Origin: Acinetobacter sp. CFCC 10889
GTDB taxonomy: Bacteria; Pseudomonadota; Gammaproteobacteria; Pseudomonadales; Moraxellaceae
Direction of reading: 5' to 3'
Assembly (NCBI RefSeq): GCF_003268395.1
Contig: NZ_LQXQ01000001.1
Span: 1-64,000 of the forward strand
DNA: 64,000 bases
Below the pieces are notes generated by a model that was not told the DNA's origin, did not search any database, and saw only the letters and a list, made by a program, of their open reading frames with translations. The position numbers were made by a program, and so were the translations under genes. This document shows positions 22,997 to 32,298 of the stretch, one piece after another. How positions within the stretch are numbered: position 1 is the first letter of the stretch; each line of letters starts with the position of its first letter.

Positions 22997-23742
22997 GCAG
23001 TACGACTGATAAATGTTGCTTGTACTTGCACAAGTAGTCGATTTGCATCTCGATCCATTGGTGCAACAATGGGTGCGCTAACAGACTGAATTAACATCGG
23101 TGCATAGCGTTTACCGCCGTAATAGACAGCGACATAAGGCGGTACTAGGGAAGGGAAAAAGGATTCTATAGAGCGTTCTTGAGCAACGTTAGAAATGATT
23201 GATTTTTCACTAAGCTTTTCTGGCGAAGCCCACTGTTCAAGTAATGAAATTTGATCTTCAACTTCAGTTTTAGCATCTGCCCAAGCCTCAAATAAAAGCG
23301 TCATAGGTAAATGGATGGATGCTGTCGATGTAAAAACTTGGACTGAATTAACTTTAGTTAAGTTGCTTCGCCCTGTTAATGTACTTAATTGTTTTCTTTG
23401 CTCGTCAGACAATGCGCCAACAAAAGGAATGGCGCTGATCACTGCATCTAAAGTATTTAACCATTCACCTGATTGTAATTGCCCCATCAAAGTGGGTAGC
23501 CGATGCTCTGGATTACTATTATCGAATGGTGTTGAATACTGATTTTCAATTGGTTTTTCACCGCTTAATGCAACACATACAACCTGTTCTGTAGAACCCT
23601 CAAGTGGATTTCCTTCTACATCACACAAACGAACACGGAACTGTAATTTCTTATTGAGTCCGTTTAATTTTTCTAAGCTTTCTACTGGCGCAAGTGCAGG
23701 CTCATTAACAGGCTGCTCTGTTGGCTCAACCTTGTAACCCAT
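22948..23742 (-). CDS. Hypothetical late protein, probably tail
   Basis: A 264-aa protein, first gene after a late leader element whose hairpin abuts its start codon. The N-terminus is Pro/Glu-rich. The middle is helical ('LLFEAWADAKTEVEDQISLLEQW') and the C-terminus beta-rich ('YAPMLIQSVSAPIVAPMDRDANRLLVQVQATF'), as in tail tube-associated proteins of phages. No specific family recognised. Confidence 0.5.
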   Translation of the reverse strand: MGYKVEPTEQPVNEPALAPVESLEKLNGLNKKLQFRVRLCDVEGNPLEGSTEQVVCVALSGEKPIENQYSTPFDNSNPEHRLPTLMGQLQSGEWLNTLDAVISAIPFVGALSDEQRKQLSTLTGRSNLTKVNSVQVFTSTASIHLPMTLLFEAWADAKTEVEDQISLLEQWASPEKLSEKSIISNVAQERSIESFFPSLVPPYVAVYYGGKRYAPMLIQSVSAPIVAPMDRDANRLLVQVQATFISRTAWDKTDIQKLYSGVGS

Positions 23743-23813
23743 GACTAAAAATCTCTAATTCCGATTTTTAGAGTCTAAAAGCGATTAATTTTTAGATTTT
23801 TTGCATATTCCTA
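23743..23813 (-). promoter_or_regulatory. Late leader element for 22948-23742
   Basis: TAGGAATA at 23806-23813, 64 nt before the ATG. The hairpin GACTCTAAAAATC / GATTTTTAGTC (arms 23763-23775 and 23743-23753) ends at the start codon. Confidence 0.7.
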
Positions 23814-23823
23814 GTCTTAGTGC

Positions 23824-23852
23824 TTGATTTTTATTCTTAACATGGTTATAAC
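23824..23852 (+). promoter_or_regulatory. Sigma70-like promoter of the CRISPR-like RNA
   Basis: TTGATT at 23824-23829, exactly 17 nt, TATAAC at 23847-23852. The expected transcription start, about 23859, falls at the first repeat. It overlaps no gene. Confidence 0.65.
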
Positions 23853-23859
23853 TATTCCT

Positions 23860-23993
23860 AGTTACTGCCGTACAGGCAGCTTAGAAATGTGAAACGATAG
23901 CTCGACTCCGTATTGATGTTTTCACTGCCGCACAGGCAGCTTAGAAAAAACATGTGAGTTAAATTTTTTACTGCCATATAAGCAGCTTAAAGA
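23860..23993 (+). CRISPR. Type I-F-like mini CRISPR array or solitary-repeat RNA (no cas genes)
   Basis: Repeat 1 (23860-23887) and repeat 2 (23920-23947) carry the stem-loop CTGCC-GTACA-GGCAG or CTGCC-GCACA-GGCAG and then CTTAGAAA, the type I-F (Ypest) repeat with the last 8 bases being the crRNA handle. Repeat 2 matches the classic 28-nt I-F repeat except its first base, and repeat 1 lacks one C before the stem. They are 32 nt apart, the normal I-F spacer length. Repeat 3 (23966-23993) is degenerate (CTGCC-ATATA-AGCAG, TTAAAGA) and only 18 nt after repeat 2. A promoter ends at the first repeat and a terminator follows at 24025-24050, so a roughly 190-nt RNA is expected. Either a one-spacer array aimed at another element or an RNA anti-CRISPR that mimics repeats for host Cas6f/Csy proteins. 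Confidence 0.8.
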
Positions 23994-24024
23994 TACTGTC
24001 TTGTTACTACCCCAAAAAGGTAGC

Positions 24025-24050
24025 AAAAAGCCCGCAATTGCGGGCTTTTA
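24025..24050. terminator. Terminator closing the CRISPR-like RNA and the 24069 operon
   Basis: AAAAAGCCCGCAATTGCGGGCTTTT, a perfect symmetric hairpin that serves both strands. A second short hairpin CTACC / GGTAG precedes it at about 24007-24023. Confidence 0.85.
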
Positions 24051-24068
24051 AATTTATATAACTTTAAT

Positions 24069-24323
24069 TTAAAGCTTTTGCATAATTGTTTTGAAAATAT
24101 GAAAGTATGAAGGATTGTTTTCAATTCCTAATTTGTTACACAGTGCATCAAAATTCTTATCATCTAATTGATCTATCGCCCAGTAGAATGTCCCTGCTTT
24201 ATCTTCGCCAAATTCAGCAAGGCGATATTTTTTCGATGCTATATACCCTGTATCATCGGGAAAAGCTTCTTGAAACACTTCAATAATTTTATTTGCGACA
24301 TAGTTTAAACGCATTTCTTCCAT
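24069..24323 (-). CDS. Small hypothetical protein next to the CRISPR-like locus
   Basis: About 84 aa from the ATG at 24323; the longer reading begins at a GTG within the upstream gene. Helical N-terminus ('LNYVANKIIEVFQEAF') and mixed-charge C-terminus. No DNA-binding motif. Last of three small genes. A small unknown protein beside an anti-CRISPR-like RNA could be an Acr candidate, by position only. Confidence 0.5.
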   Translation of the reverse strand: MEEMRLNYVANKIIEVFQEAFPDDTGYIASKKYRLAEFGEDKAGTFYWAIDQLDDKNFDALCNKLGIENNPSYFHIFKTIMQKL

Positions 24324-24324
24324 T

Positions 24325-24729
24325 TTAAGCACCGCCTAATTTAACTTGATTTGTCATTAGTTTCTCCACATACGCCATTGAAGCGGCTAACATTGTACCA
24401 TCTGCACGACCTAAAATAGCTTGCTCAATATTGTAGCGATAAGATGGGACATGAAGTGGATATACACCTTCTAAAAAAAATGTACACGCTTCATCTTTGC
24501 GTAAAGCCCAGTAAGCCTTTTCTACAGCATGATCATAGTCTTTGTGTGTAGTAAATTTTGGTATTGGGTTTTTTTCTAACCATTGTATCAACAAAGCTGA
24601 AACATGCTCATCGCTTCTTAGATCATCCATTGTAAGCAACCAATGATCTTCATATCCTGAAGCCTTAATTTTTTCATTTTCTACTGCAAGATATTGTTCT
24701 TGCATAGCGATTAAGTCCTGGTACATCAT
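24325..24729 (-). CDS. Small hypothetical protein
   Basis: A 134-aa acidic, mostly helical protein with a Trp-rich middle ('DHWLLTMDDLRSDEHVSALLIQWLEKN'). It starts 3 nt after the preceding stop. No family recognised. In the three-gene operon downstream of array D. Confidence 0.5.
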   Translation of the reverse strand: MMYQDLIAMQEQYLAVENEKIKASGYEDHWLLTMDDLRSDEHVSALLIQWLEKNPIPKFTTHKDYDHAVEKAYWALRKDEACTFFLEGVYPLHVPSYRYNIEQAILGRADGTMLAASMAYVEKLMTNQVKLGGA

Positions 24730-24732
24730 GTT

Positions 24733-25125
24733 TTATTCCCATGTATCCATTGCATTATCTAAAATATCTTGTGCAAATTGTTTAGAATCAATTTTTTCTA
24801 CTTGTGATGGTTTTTTACCGTAATTTTGGATCTGATTCATGCGCCATACTTGTTGTAAGGCACTCACTTTACCAACTAAAAACATTAAATTGACTTCTTT
24901 GGCAAATTTGCTTTTTTCATCACGCCATTCATGATATTTTTCACCACTGCCCCAGTGCTGCACAATATCCTGGCTGCTAAGCATGTGATTGACCCCGCAA
25001 TACGCACGGGCTTCACTTTCAATAAAACTATGCACATTATACGGCAGTGATTCCATAGAAAAATTACCCCAATCATTTAATAGATTTTCATTGAGAAAAC
25101 TTTCTAAACTTAAATTTAAATCCAT
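24733..25125 (-). CDS. Small hypothetical protein
   Basis: A 130-aa acidic protein, first of three genes after the 10-unit repeat array D. A GGAATA ribosome site precedes the ATG. Helical throughout ('LMFLVGKVSALQQVWRMNQI'). It has no late leader element, so its control differs from that of the surrounding genes and may depend on the array. Confidence 0.5.
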   Translation of the reverse strand: MDLNLSLESFLNENLLNDWGNFSMESLPYNVHSFIESEARAYCGVNHMLSSQDIVQHWGSGEKYHEWRDEKSKFAKEVNLMFLVGKVSALQQVWRMNQIQNYGKKPSQVEKIDSKQFAQDILDNAMDTWE

Positions 25126-25186
25126 ATTTTTTATTCCATTTGCTTCTTAACTGTTCTGATTATGCTTTACTCTTATTAGGAATGCA

Positions 25187-25266
25187 ATCATATAATCATA
25201 TAATCATATAATCATATAATCATATAATCATATAATCATATAATCATATAATCATATAATCATATA
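25187..25266. repeat. 8-bp tandem repeat array D (ATCATATA, 10 perfect units)
   Basis: Eighty bases of perfect tandem repeat, the longest array in the window, followed by AGTAGTTTTATGATTTA. It lies about 62 nt upstream of the gene starting at 25125. Confidence 0.95.
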
Positions 25267-25285
25267 AGTAGTTTTATGATTTAAA

Positions 25286-25314
25286 ATAAATCCCGCACTA
25301 AGCGGGATCTAAAT
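25286..25314 (-). terminator. Terminator after 25324-25767
   Basis: ATCCCGC / GCGGGAT with a TTTATTTTAAA tail on the minus strand. Confidence 0.7.
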
Positions 25315-25323
25315 TAATGAAAC

Positions 25324-25767
25324 TTAGATATATTTCAGTCGGTTTTCATATTCATCTAAATTAATAAAATGTTGCTCATCATCATTCAGCGACCAAACTG
25401 TAGTCGTACATGGTACTAAACGGCGGTGCATTTTATAGAACTGATCGGCTGCAACCAACGTTGCCAAATCATCATTTGGTACAGTGTAGGCTTCCACGAC
25501 ATGCACGGGATATTGCGTGCGCTCATAGAATGAATCCTCCGTTTCACCTGCATTGAGTGCAATAACACGCTCTACTGCGGGCAAATATGCGCCGTAGCCA
25601 ATCCATGCGTCCACATGGTTTTTAGCCAACAATTGTGCATTTTCTTTCATGTTGCTGATTACTGTACTCACATAATCAGTCACGCCGTTTTGATTTAAAA
25701 CCGCTGTCACATGGTCCACAATGGGCTTTAGGCTTTCTGGCTCTGGCGTTAATTTATTAATGTTCAT
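25324..25767 (-). CDS. Hypothetical protein after the DarB-like gene
   Basis: A 147-aa protein, 7 nt after the giant gene. It is a balanced alpha/beta sequence ('VHVVEAYTVPNDDLATLVAADQFYKMH'), with no recognised domain. Cotranscription with the DarB-like gene suggests a virion or antirestriction partner. Confidence 0.5.
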   Translation of the reverse strand: MNINKLTPEPESLKPIVDHVTAVLNQNGVTDYVSTVISNMKENAQLLAKNHVDAWIGYGAYLPAVERVIALNAGETEDSFYERTQYPVHVVEAYTVPNDDLATLVAADQFYKMHRRLVPCTTTVWSLNDDEQHFINLDEYENRLKYI

Positions 25768-25774
25768 GTTTCAC

Positions 25775-28700
25775 CTATTCTTCAAAAAATTCTACTGAAT
25801 CAAGTTTAAACCAGTCTTGCTGCATCATCCATAACATCACTTCAGGTTCTATAATCCAACGAGTATTCCTATTATCCCACACACAGTTTTTACGCTGTGA
25901 TGTGGCATAGGTTTTCATACGATCTTTGTAATCAGTTCTAAATGAATTACCAAATGAACCATTACCAATAAATGCCACACCAGTAATTTTTTGATTTTTA
26001 AATCGCCCAAGCCCTGTATGCAATTTGGTATATTTTTTCACCATACCTTCAGGACTAGACGCATCAACTGCATATTTTTTCAAAAGTTCTTTGAATGTAT
26101 GCGTATTCATCACATTTTCTAAAAAGACTTCTGAATTTTCAGCCTCAATTAAACTATTTACTGCGATTGACTTGGCAATATCTGCTTTTTGCTCATCCGA
26201 TAAAACTGTATCAAATGGGTACAAACGAGAGCTTTCATTGTTAATTTGTTCAATAATATTGGCATTAACTTGACTTTGGTTTTCAAGAAAATATTCATGC
26301 GCTGCTTTTGATGATGATGGATCTCTAAACTTAATTTTATGATTATGTTTTTGAGCAATATAAAATATTTCATCCAACATAAATTGGTCTTTAAGCAAAG
26401 TATCACGCACAAAATCATTTAATTTTGCATTTGGGACTACCAGGCATGGGACATGATCATCATCCAATATTACATCTTTGATTAAACCATCAAATTTAGA
26501 ATTGTAGGCTTTTACAAGATCTGGATTATCAACATAAAGTTCGTTATAAATACTTTCATGCCAATAATACAAGCCATTTTTTAATTTAATTGAACGCAAA
26601 CGTACCGTTGTATTCTGATCAATCCATTGTGCTTGTTCTTCAGTTAATGCTTTTAAAACAGCAGCTTCTACTTCTGGAAAAATAGAACTAAAACGGCGAA
26701 TATCAGTAGCATCACGTTTAGACAATGATTCATAAGAATAAACATTGAGCTTGACCATTTCGATTTTTTCAAATTCCACAAAATCATCAATTGCTTTTTG
26801 ACGATCCTGTGGCGCAATTGGTGCAATATCTTTTGGTGTCACCCATGATGTTGTACTTAAACGTGGTGCAATTTCAATACCATTTTCAACACGGAATACG
26901 CCGTATAACAAATTACCGCCCACCGTTGCTTGACAAATATCACCCGCTTTACGCACTGTCCCATCTTCAAGTAATACAGCCGTGCCATTGAATAAAGCTT
27001 GTTTTTCGATCTGGGTAAATGGACTATCTGCATAGTCTAAATACTGCTTCATAGAGGTTTCAGCCATGCGCTGAATTGACTCATGTGAATCTTTGAAGCG
27101 TTGATATAACTCGCCCTTTTCTGAATCAATGATCCGCTGCGGCATACCACTGATAATATCATTCGTAACGCCGAAATGTGTCGAGCCTAAAGATTGAACA
27201 GACATGTTATCAATACTTTTTTGTTGAACTTTCCAAGCAAAGCTTTTATCCCAATTGATCACAATGTTGTTAGGGATAATGCCGTCATACGGTTTAATAA
27301 TATCTTGCTTACGCTTTAAAATTTCTGCACGTTCTTCCGATGTTTTTGCCTTATCATCTTCCATCATCAATAAGGCATATTTGCGATAATCTGCCTTAAT
27401 TTGATCAGAAATAACTTGTACTTTGGTTTGTCCCGCATTTTCAGCCGCTTTTTTGGCAATATTACCCAGTAAAGTGCTTTGTTTAACTGCTCGATCACGG
27501 CGGTTTTTTTGCTCACGGATTTCACGCTCTTTTAAAAGTTCAGTGACTTTTTCTGGGCTATCCGCTTGAATCATCAAGTCATATTCATCATCACTTAATG
27601 CTTGAGATACCTTAACCGTTCCTTCTGTATCCTCTTTTTTATCCATTAAATGATCAATCCAATTGGCTTTCCCGCTTACCACCTGAACTTTATATTCATC
27701 AAATGTGCCATTAGCATTATAGAAATAAACACGTACAGATTTTTGGGTGTTACCTTGACGAATACCACGACCATTGCGCTGCTGTAGGCTGTCTGGTGTC
27801 CATCCTGTTGTTAAATGGTGGAGTGCTTGCGTACCTTTTTGTAAGTCAATCCCTGTGTCTGCTTTTTTATTTGCAATAACAACGGTGAATTTGTTTTCTG
27901 CAAATTCATCCTGAATCGTTTGAACGTCATCCGTGCTAGGCTTTCCAACTTTACCATCGGGCTTGGTTTGTGCGTTTAAAATTGCAATTTTTGCAGCGGG
28001 TACACCGCAATATTCAACCAATGCCTTTTTGATGATGTGATGCATTGAAACAGTGTCACAGAAAACAAGCTGCTTTGAATGTCCGAAATATAGTGGATTT
28101 GCCAACTCAAGTTTAAAGTTTTCCAAAAATGCTTGGACCTTTGCTGACAATTTCGGCTTAACAGAAAGCTTTTCTTTATCCGCAATTTCAAGTAGTGCCG
28201 CAATAGCCTTTGAATCATTCACTGTTAAACGTAATTGGTTTTTATCTTCATCGACAAAACAACGTGCTGTCACTTCATAAAGTGTATTGTCGCCAAAGTC
28301 TTTCGCCATACGTTTTACACGCATATCTTCAGGCTGTACCAGTGGAAAATTACGTTCGGTTTCAACCTTAATGGCTTTTTTGTTGAATAGATCTGCAACT
28401 TTCCCCGCCATAGGAATACCATCTGCATCAATATCCACCACAAATGACCGGGTGACAGCAATATCTTCACCCATCAAAATAATGTCGGACATTTTAGAGA
28501 TCAGATTAAATGGGCTTGCAATAAGGTCCATTGGTTCGCCCAGCATTTCGGAAACTTTGTCCAGATTTGCCATAGCATCCTCACTTACACCTAAACCACC
28601 GCCTTTAGTGACTTGTCGCGCTGTGATATAGGCATCTTTCATCATGTCTAAGACATTTTTTTCGGATTCTGGCAAATCAATTTGCGTTTTTACATCTTCT

Positions 28701-31700
28701 TGATCGGGAATCTTTAAACCACGTTCTTTGGCTGTTTGGACGTTGGCGATGGTATGCAAGGCATTTTTAAGCAATTCAACGTTTTTAAAGCCTGTGAAGG
28801 TTTCTTCGTTTTTCAGATAGCCCGTAATGTCTTTGCTTTGTAGTAGCTCGGTATGAGCAAAGGTACTTAAAAAGTCATCAACTGAATTAATCGCTGCACC
28901 ACCTAACATACGGCGGGCTTTTTCATCACCAACAGCAAGCGATAACATTGTCATAATTTCAGCGGGGCTATTGGTGATCGGTGTCGCTGTAAGCAATACT
29001 ACGCCGTCATTTAACTCATTTTGACCACGTACATACCAAGACTTCACTTTTGCTGAAATCGCACGACCTGATAGCTGACTTTCAGCAAGCAATGAAAGCC
29101 CCGAAATACGCTGAAAATTCGAGTCACCTTCAGCAGCATCACCATTTTTAAACATTTGTGCTTCATCAAATACGATGCTATCAATGCTTAGATCTTCAAA
29201 AAATGGATATTGCCCTTTATTTTTCTGCAAGATAGCTTCTTTTTTTGCAATAAAGGCTTTGGCTTTTTCAATATCCTTGTCTTTTTCTACACCATCCAAT
29301 TTAAATCCGTAAAAATCCATAACAGTCTGATCTTTTAACGGGATCATGGTAAATGCATCGGATGTAATGATGATTTTACGATATGGCTTAGACAGCAGTA
29401 AGTTTAGATCCTTTGGATAATTACCCGACTTAATCCCATCTAAGCGGTTTTCATCACTACCAATCACCAAAACATCGTCTACATTGTCCAGACACATTTT
29501 CATGTCTTTGTACCATTTTGAAATGGTATGACTTGGCACAACAAACATGGTGCGTTTTTTAACACCAATATTGTGCATGGCTTGCGTTACAGCGATGGAA
29601 GTCATGGTTTTACCCAATCCCACATCAAATGCAGTAATCCCCTCAAAACGGCGTGATAAACGGCGTACTTCTTCGTTTTGGTAGGTATTCATACCTTTGA
29701 ATGTGTCAAGCTTTGGGTTAAAGCCTGTGATTTCTAACGGACTGTCATCTAACTCAGTCGTCATTTCCTTGTGTTTTGGATCGTTAATCTTCTGATTTAA
29801 CAGGTCCATAAACCCAACATTAGACTGCAAATATGCGTTAAATGTGGAATCCATTTCTTTTGCATATTCCAATAATTCAGCATAAATAAAATCAAACTGT
29901 GCTTGCGTCAGTGAGTCTTTTTTTGCTTTGATATGGAAATTTGAACCGTTATTTAACGAATCTAAAATACGATTTAAAAAATATGCCTGAACTCGATGAT
30001 CTTTACGTGCTTTGTCTGCACCATCATATTTGTAACGTCTTAAAACAAAATCTAAGCTTTCTGCTTTCTGCGCTAATGTAATTTTCCCATCTAAATCAGT
30101 GACAACATCAGCCCCACCGTATGCACCTAAAAATTCGGCTTTGGTTTGAAAATCTACGTTTGTCGCACGTAAACCAAGATTCAATTTGGTTACATCAACA
30201 TTATGGGTAAATTCAAAGGATTTCTGTCGCTGTTTGATCAATTTGCCTTTGATTTCTGGATCTGTGGCATTTTTGATTTGTTCATCAATACGTGCCAAGA
30301 AATCGCCGTGATTGCCTGTGTAATAGTCACGGTTTAAGGATACTTTTGTACCATCTGCATTGATTGCATAGTCATCATTGGTTAATGGGTTAAAATTAGG
30401 ATCTGATTTACGAATTTCCGCAATATCAACCATCCAATTATCTGCCTGTCCGCGATAAATCGCATTTTCATAGGCTTCTTTGGCATTAAGTTGAATATCT
30501 AAATTGATTGATTTGCCATACCAATGATCCGATAAGCCATTTGTACCATTGCTATCAAATGCAATGTTGGCTTGACGTAATTCTGTTTTAAACAGTGTGT
30601 GTTTGATTTGGTTCTGATTGATCAGTGCTGCATGTGTCACCATGCCCGATGTAAGCTCTGGGAATGCTTCAGCGTAATTATCAACACGGCCAACGGTATC
30701 TAATACGTGCTTAACAGATAAAATCGTCAACCAGGCATTAAAATTCGCATTTTGTTTAGGTTCGCTTACAACATTAGACAGCTTTTGTACCCATTCAGGC
30801 GGGTTTTTACCTGAAGATTGGCAATAACCGATCATTTGCGTTAAATGATCATGTGTCATACGTGCGTTATATGCAGCTAATGGCGTTTCAAAGTCAGACT
30901 CATGACTAAAACGTGCGATGGTTTTAGATGGTGTCCATTTGCCATTTTGATACTCGAATGTTGTACCCGCCATGACACGCACATCACCCTCTTGTACTGG
31001 CAATGTTTGCGGCACTTCAGCAAGGTTTAAGGTTTCAAAATTAATACGGCTATCTGGAAAGCGTTTAATTAGTTTAAGGATGTTTGGCAAGCTATCATTA
31101 TTGACAACTTTTTCGATTTCTTCCGCTTTATTTCGGAAGTTGGCCACTTTGGTAATTTCACCAAGTACGAATTTTTTCCCTTCTGTTTTGAAGTATTTGC
31201 CGTCAATAATATCTTTATCTAAAACACGGGATTCAGTTAAGGTTTCTAAGCCGCCGTTTTCATAAAGTTGCTGAATTTTATCAGTCATTTCTTCGCTATG
31301 TTTGCGATAAACCAATAGATCCGTTACAACGTCTGCACCTGTACTGTGGAAAATACTTGTCGGCAAACGATATGCACCAACCAATTCAGCTTTAAGTGAA
31401 ATTTGATGACGGAATTTACGAAATGATGCACCTGTCATTAACTTAGTATGAGCAATGAAGATTGCCAATTTACCGTGCTTTAATTTGTCGATTGAGCGTT
31501 TTACGAAATAAGAATCTAGCGGATCTTTGTCGTAAATATCGTATTGTGGATTAGCTCCACGATCTGCATTAGAGCCAAACGGCACGTTGGTAATGATTGC
31601 ATCATAGGTATTATCAGCGGTTTGCGCTGCGACTTTTTCAAATGGGCTAACAATGACATTATGATTACTTTCATCATTGACCAATGCATTGATTTTTCCC

Positions 31701-32155
31701 GATACATCGTTCAATTCAACACTCTGCATCACCACATTTTCAGGGCGACCCGCTGCAAAAATACCTGTACCCGCTGACGGATCTAAGACTAAACCACCAT
31801 CAAAGCCCATATCATTAAGTAGCGACCACATTTGATCAGCAAGTGGCTTGGGTGTGTAGTATTCGTATTGACTGCCTTTAACACCCTCAACCTCTAAATT
31901 ACCGCCTTTACCTGTGTATTTCGATAAAATTTCTTTTTGTTCTTCTGTGGCACTTTCCCCAGTACCATCAATCAAACGCATGGTTTCAACTGCTTTGTTA
32001 TTGGCTTTTTGACGTACCGATGGGGTAACTTTGGTTTCTTTAAAACCATAACGACCTTGCGGCTCTGGCAGCGGATTAAGCTGTTCTTTCATTTTGCGGC
32101 TTGCTTCGATAAAGGTATCTAAAGCATTTAAAACTGACGGGTTACTTTTAGGCAT
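25775..32155 (-). CDS. Giant methyltransferase-helicase, P1 DarB-like antirestriction protein
   Basis: A 2126-aa protein. N-terminal N6-adenine methyltransferase: motif I 'LVLDPSAGTGIFAAG' near residues 122-136 and motif IV 'ITNVPFGS' near 188-195 (NVPF instead of the usual NPPY/NPPF). An SF2/SNF2-like helicase follows: 'FDVGLGKTMTS' near 843-853, 'VFDEAQMFK' near 995, 'LLTATPITNS', and 'RNGRGIRQG' near 1463 (motif VI). The long C-terminal region has no known motif. P1 DarB (about 2250 aa), injected with phage DNA and protecting it from type I restriction, has the same architecture and size. A late leader element precedes the gene, as for virion proteins. The match is by architecture, not by alignment. 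Confidence 0.75.
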   Translation of the reverse strand: MPKSNPSVLNALDTFIEASRKMKEQLNPLPEPQGRYGFKETKVTPSVRQKANNKAVETMRLIDGTGESATEEQKEILSKYTGKGGNLEVEGVKGSQYEYYTPKPLADQMWSLLNDMGFDGGLVLDPSAGTGIFAAGRPENVVMQSVELNDVSGKINALVNDESNHNVIVSPFEKVAAQTADNTYDAIITNVPFGSNADRGANPQYDIYDKDPLDSYFVKRSIDKLKHGKLAIFIAHTKLMTGASFRKFRHQISLKAELVGAYRLPTSIFHSTGADVVTDLLVYRKHSEEMTDKIQQLYENGGLETLTESRVLDKDIIDGKYFKTEGKKFVLGEITKVANFRNKAEEIEKVVNNDSLPNILKLIKRFPDSRINFETLNLAEVPQTLPVQEGDVRVMAGTTFEYQNGKWTPSKTIARFSHESDFETPLAAYNARMTHDHLTQMIGYCQSSGKNPPEWVQKLSNVVSEPKQNANFNAWLTILSVKHVLDTVGRVDNYAEAFPELTSGMVTHAALINQNQIKHTLFKTELRQANIAFDSNGTNGLSDHWYGKSINLDIQLNAKEAYENAIYRGQADNWMVDIAEIRKSDPNFNPLTNDDYAINADGTKVSLNRDYYTGNHGDFLARIDEQIKNATDPEIKGKLIKQRQKSFEFTHNVDVTKLNLGLRATNVDFQTKAEFLGAYGGADVVTDLDGKITLAQKAESLDFVLRRYKYDGADKARKDHRVQAYFLNRILDSLNNGSNFHIKAKKDSLTQAQFDFIYAELLEYAKEMDSTFNAYLQSNVGFMDLLNQKINDPKHKEMTTELDDSPLEITGFNPKLDTFKGMNTYQNEEVRRLSRRFEGITAFDVGLGKTMTSIAVTQAMHNIGVKKRTMFVVPSHTISKWYKDMKMCLDNVDDVLVIGSDENRLDGIKSGNYPKDLNLLLSKPYRKIIITSDAFTMIPLKDQTVMDFYGFKLDGVEKDKDIEKAKAFIAKKEAILQKNKGQYPFFEDLSIDSIVFDEAQMFKNGDAAEGDSNFQRISGLSLLAESQLSGRAISAKVKSWYVRGQNELNDGVVLLTATPITNSPAEIMTMLSLAVGDEKARRMLGGAAINSVDDFLSTFAHTELLQSKDITGYLKNEETFTGFKNVELLKNALHTIANVQTAKERGLKIPDQEDVKTQIDLPESEKNVLDMMKDAYITARQVTKGGGLGVSEDAMANLDKVSEMLGEPMDLIASPFNLISKMSDIILMGEDIAVTRSFVVDIDADGIPMAGKVADLFNKKAIKVETERNFPLVQPEDMRVKRMAKDFGDNTLYEVTARCFVDEDKNQLRLTVNDSKAIAALLEIADKEKLSVKPKLSAKVQAFLENFKLELANPLYFGHSKQLVFCDTVSMHHIIKKALVEYCGVPAAKIAILNAQTKPDGKVGKPSTDDVQTIQDEFAENKFTVVIANKKADTGIDLQKGTQALHHLTTGWTPDSLQQRNGRGIRQGNTQKSVRVYFYNANGTFDEYKVQVVSGKANWIDHLMDKKEDTEGTVKVSQALSDDEYDLMIQADSPEKVTELLKEREIREQKNRRDRAVKQSTLLGNIAKKAAENAGQTKVQVISDQIKADYRKYALLMMEDDKAKTSEERAEILKRKQDIIKPYDGIIPNNIVINWDKSFAWKVQQKSIDNMSVQSLGSTHFGVTNDIISGMPQRIIDSEKGELYQRFKDSHESIQRMAETSMKQYLDYADSPFTQIEKQALFNGTAVLLEDGTVRKAGDICQATVGGNLLYGVFRVENGIEIAPRLSTTSWVTPKDIAPIAPQDRQKAIDDFVEFEKIEMVKLNVYSYESLSKRDATDIRRFSSIFPEVEAAVLKALTEEQAQWIDQNTTVRLRSIKLKNGLYYWHESIYNELYVDNPDLVKAYNSKFDGLIKDVILDDDHVPCLVVPNAKLNDFVRDTLLKDQFMLDEIFYIAQKHNHKIKFRDPSSSKAAHEYFLENQSQVNANIIEQINNESSRLYPFDTVLSDEQKADIAKSIAVNSLIEAENSEVFLENVMNTHTFKELLKKYAVDASSPEGMVKKYTKLHTGLGRFKNQKITGVAFIGNGSFGNSFRTDYKDRMKTYATSQRKNCVWDNRNTRWIIEPEVMLWMMQQDWFKLDSVEFFEE

Positions 32156-32228
32156 TTTGAAAACTCAAAATAGAAAAAATCCTTTTGAGTTTGATGAAGT
32201 TATAAAAATGCGTTTTTGGATATTCCTA
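32156..32228 (-). promoter_or_regulatory. Late leader element for the DarB-like gene
   Basis: TAGGAATA at 32221-32228, 66 nt before the ATG, then TCCAAAAACGC. A perfect 10-bp inverted repeat AAACTCAAAA (arms 32161-32170 and 32183-32192) lies close to the start. Confidence 0.8.
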
Positions 32229-32236
32229 AAAAAATA

Positions 32237-32260
32237 ATCATATAATCATATAATCATATA
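32237..32260. repeat. 8-bp repeat array E (ATCATATA, 3 units)
   Basis: Three units followed by TGTGATTTAT, directly upstream of the late element of the DarB-like gene. Confidence 0.85.
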
Positions 32261-32270
32261 TGTGATTTAT

Positions 32271-32293
32271 AAAAATCCCCGACTTGCGGGGAT
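32271..32293 (-). terminator. Terminator after 32299-33600
   Basis: ATCCCCG / CGGGGAT with a TTTTT run on the minus strand. Confidence 0.75.
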
Positions 32294-32298
32294 CTACT

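Noticed and set aside
23948-23965. Second spacer of the CRISPR-like array
   Set aside because: Only 18 nt long and followed by a degenerate repeat, so it is not a functional I-F spacer. I count one real spacer and treat the third repeat as decayed or as part of an anti-CRISPR RNA.
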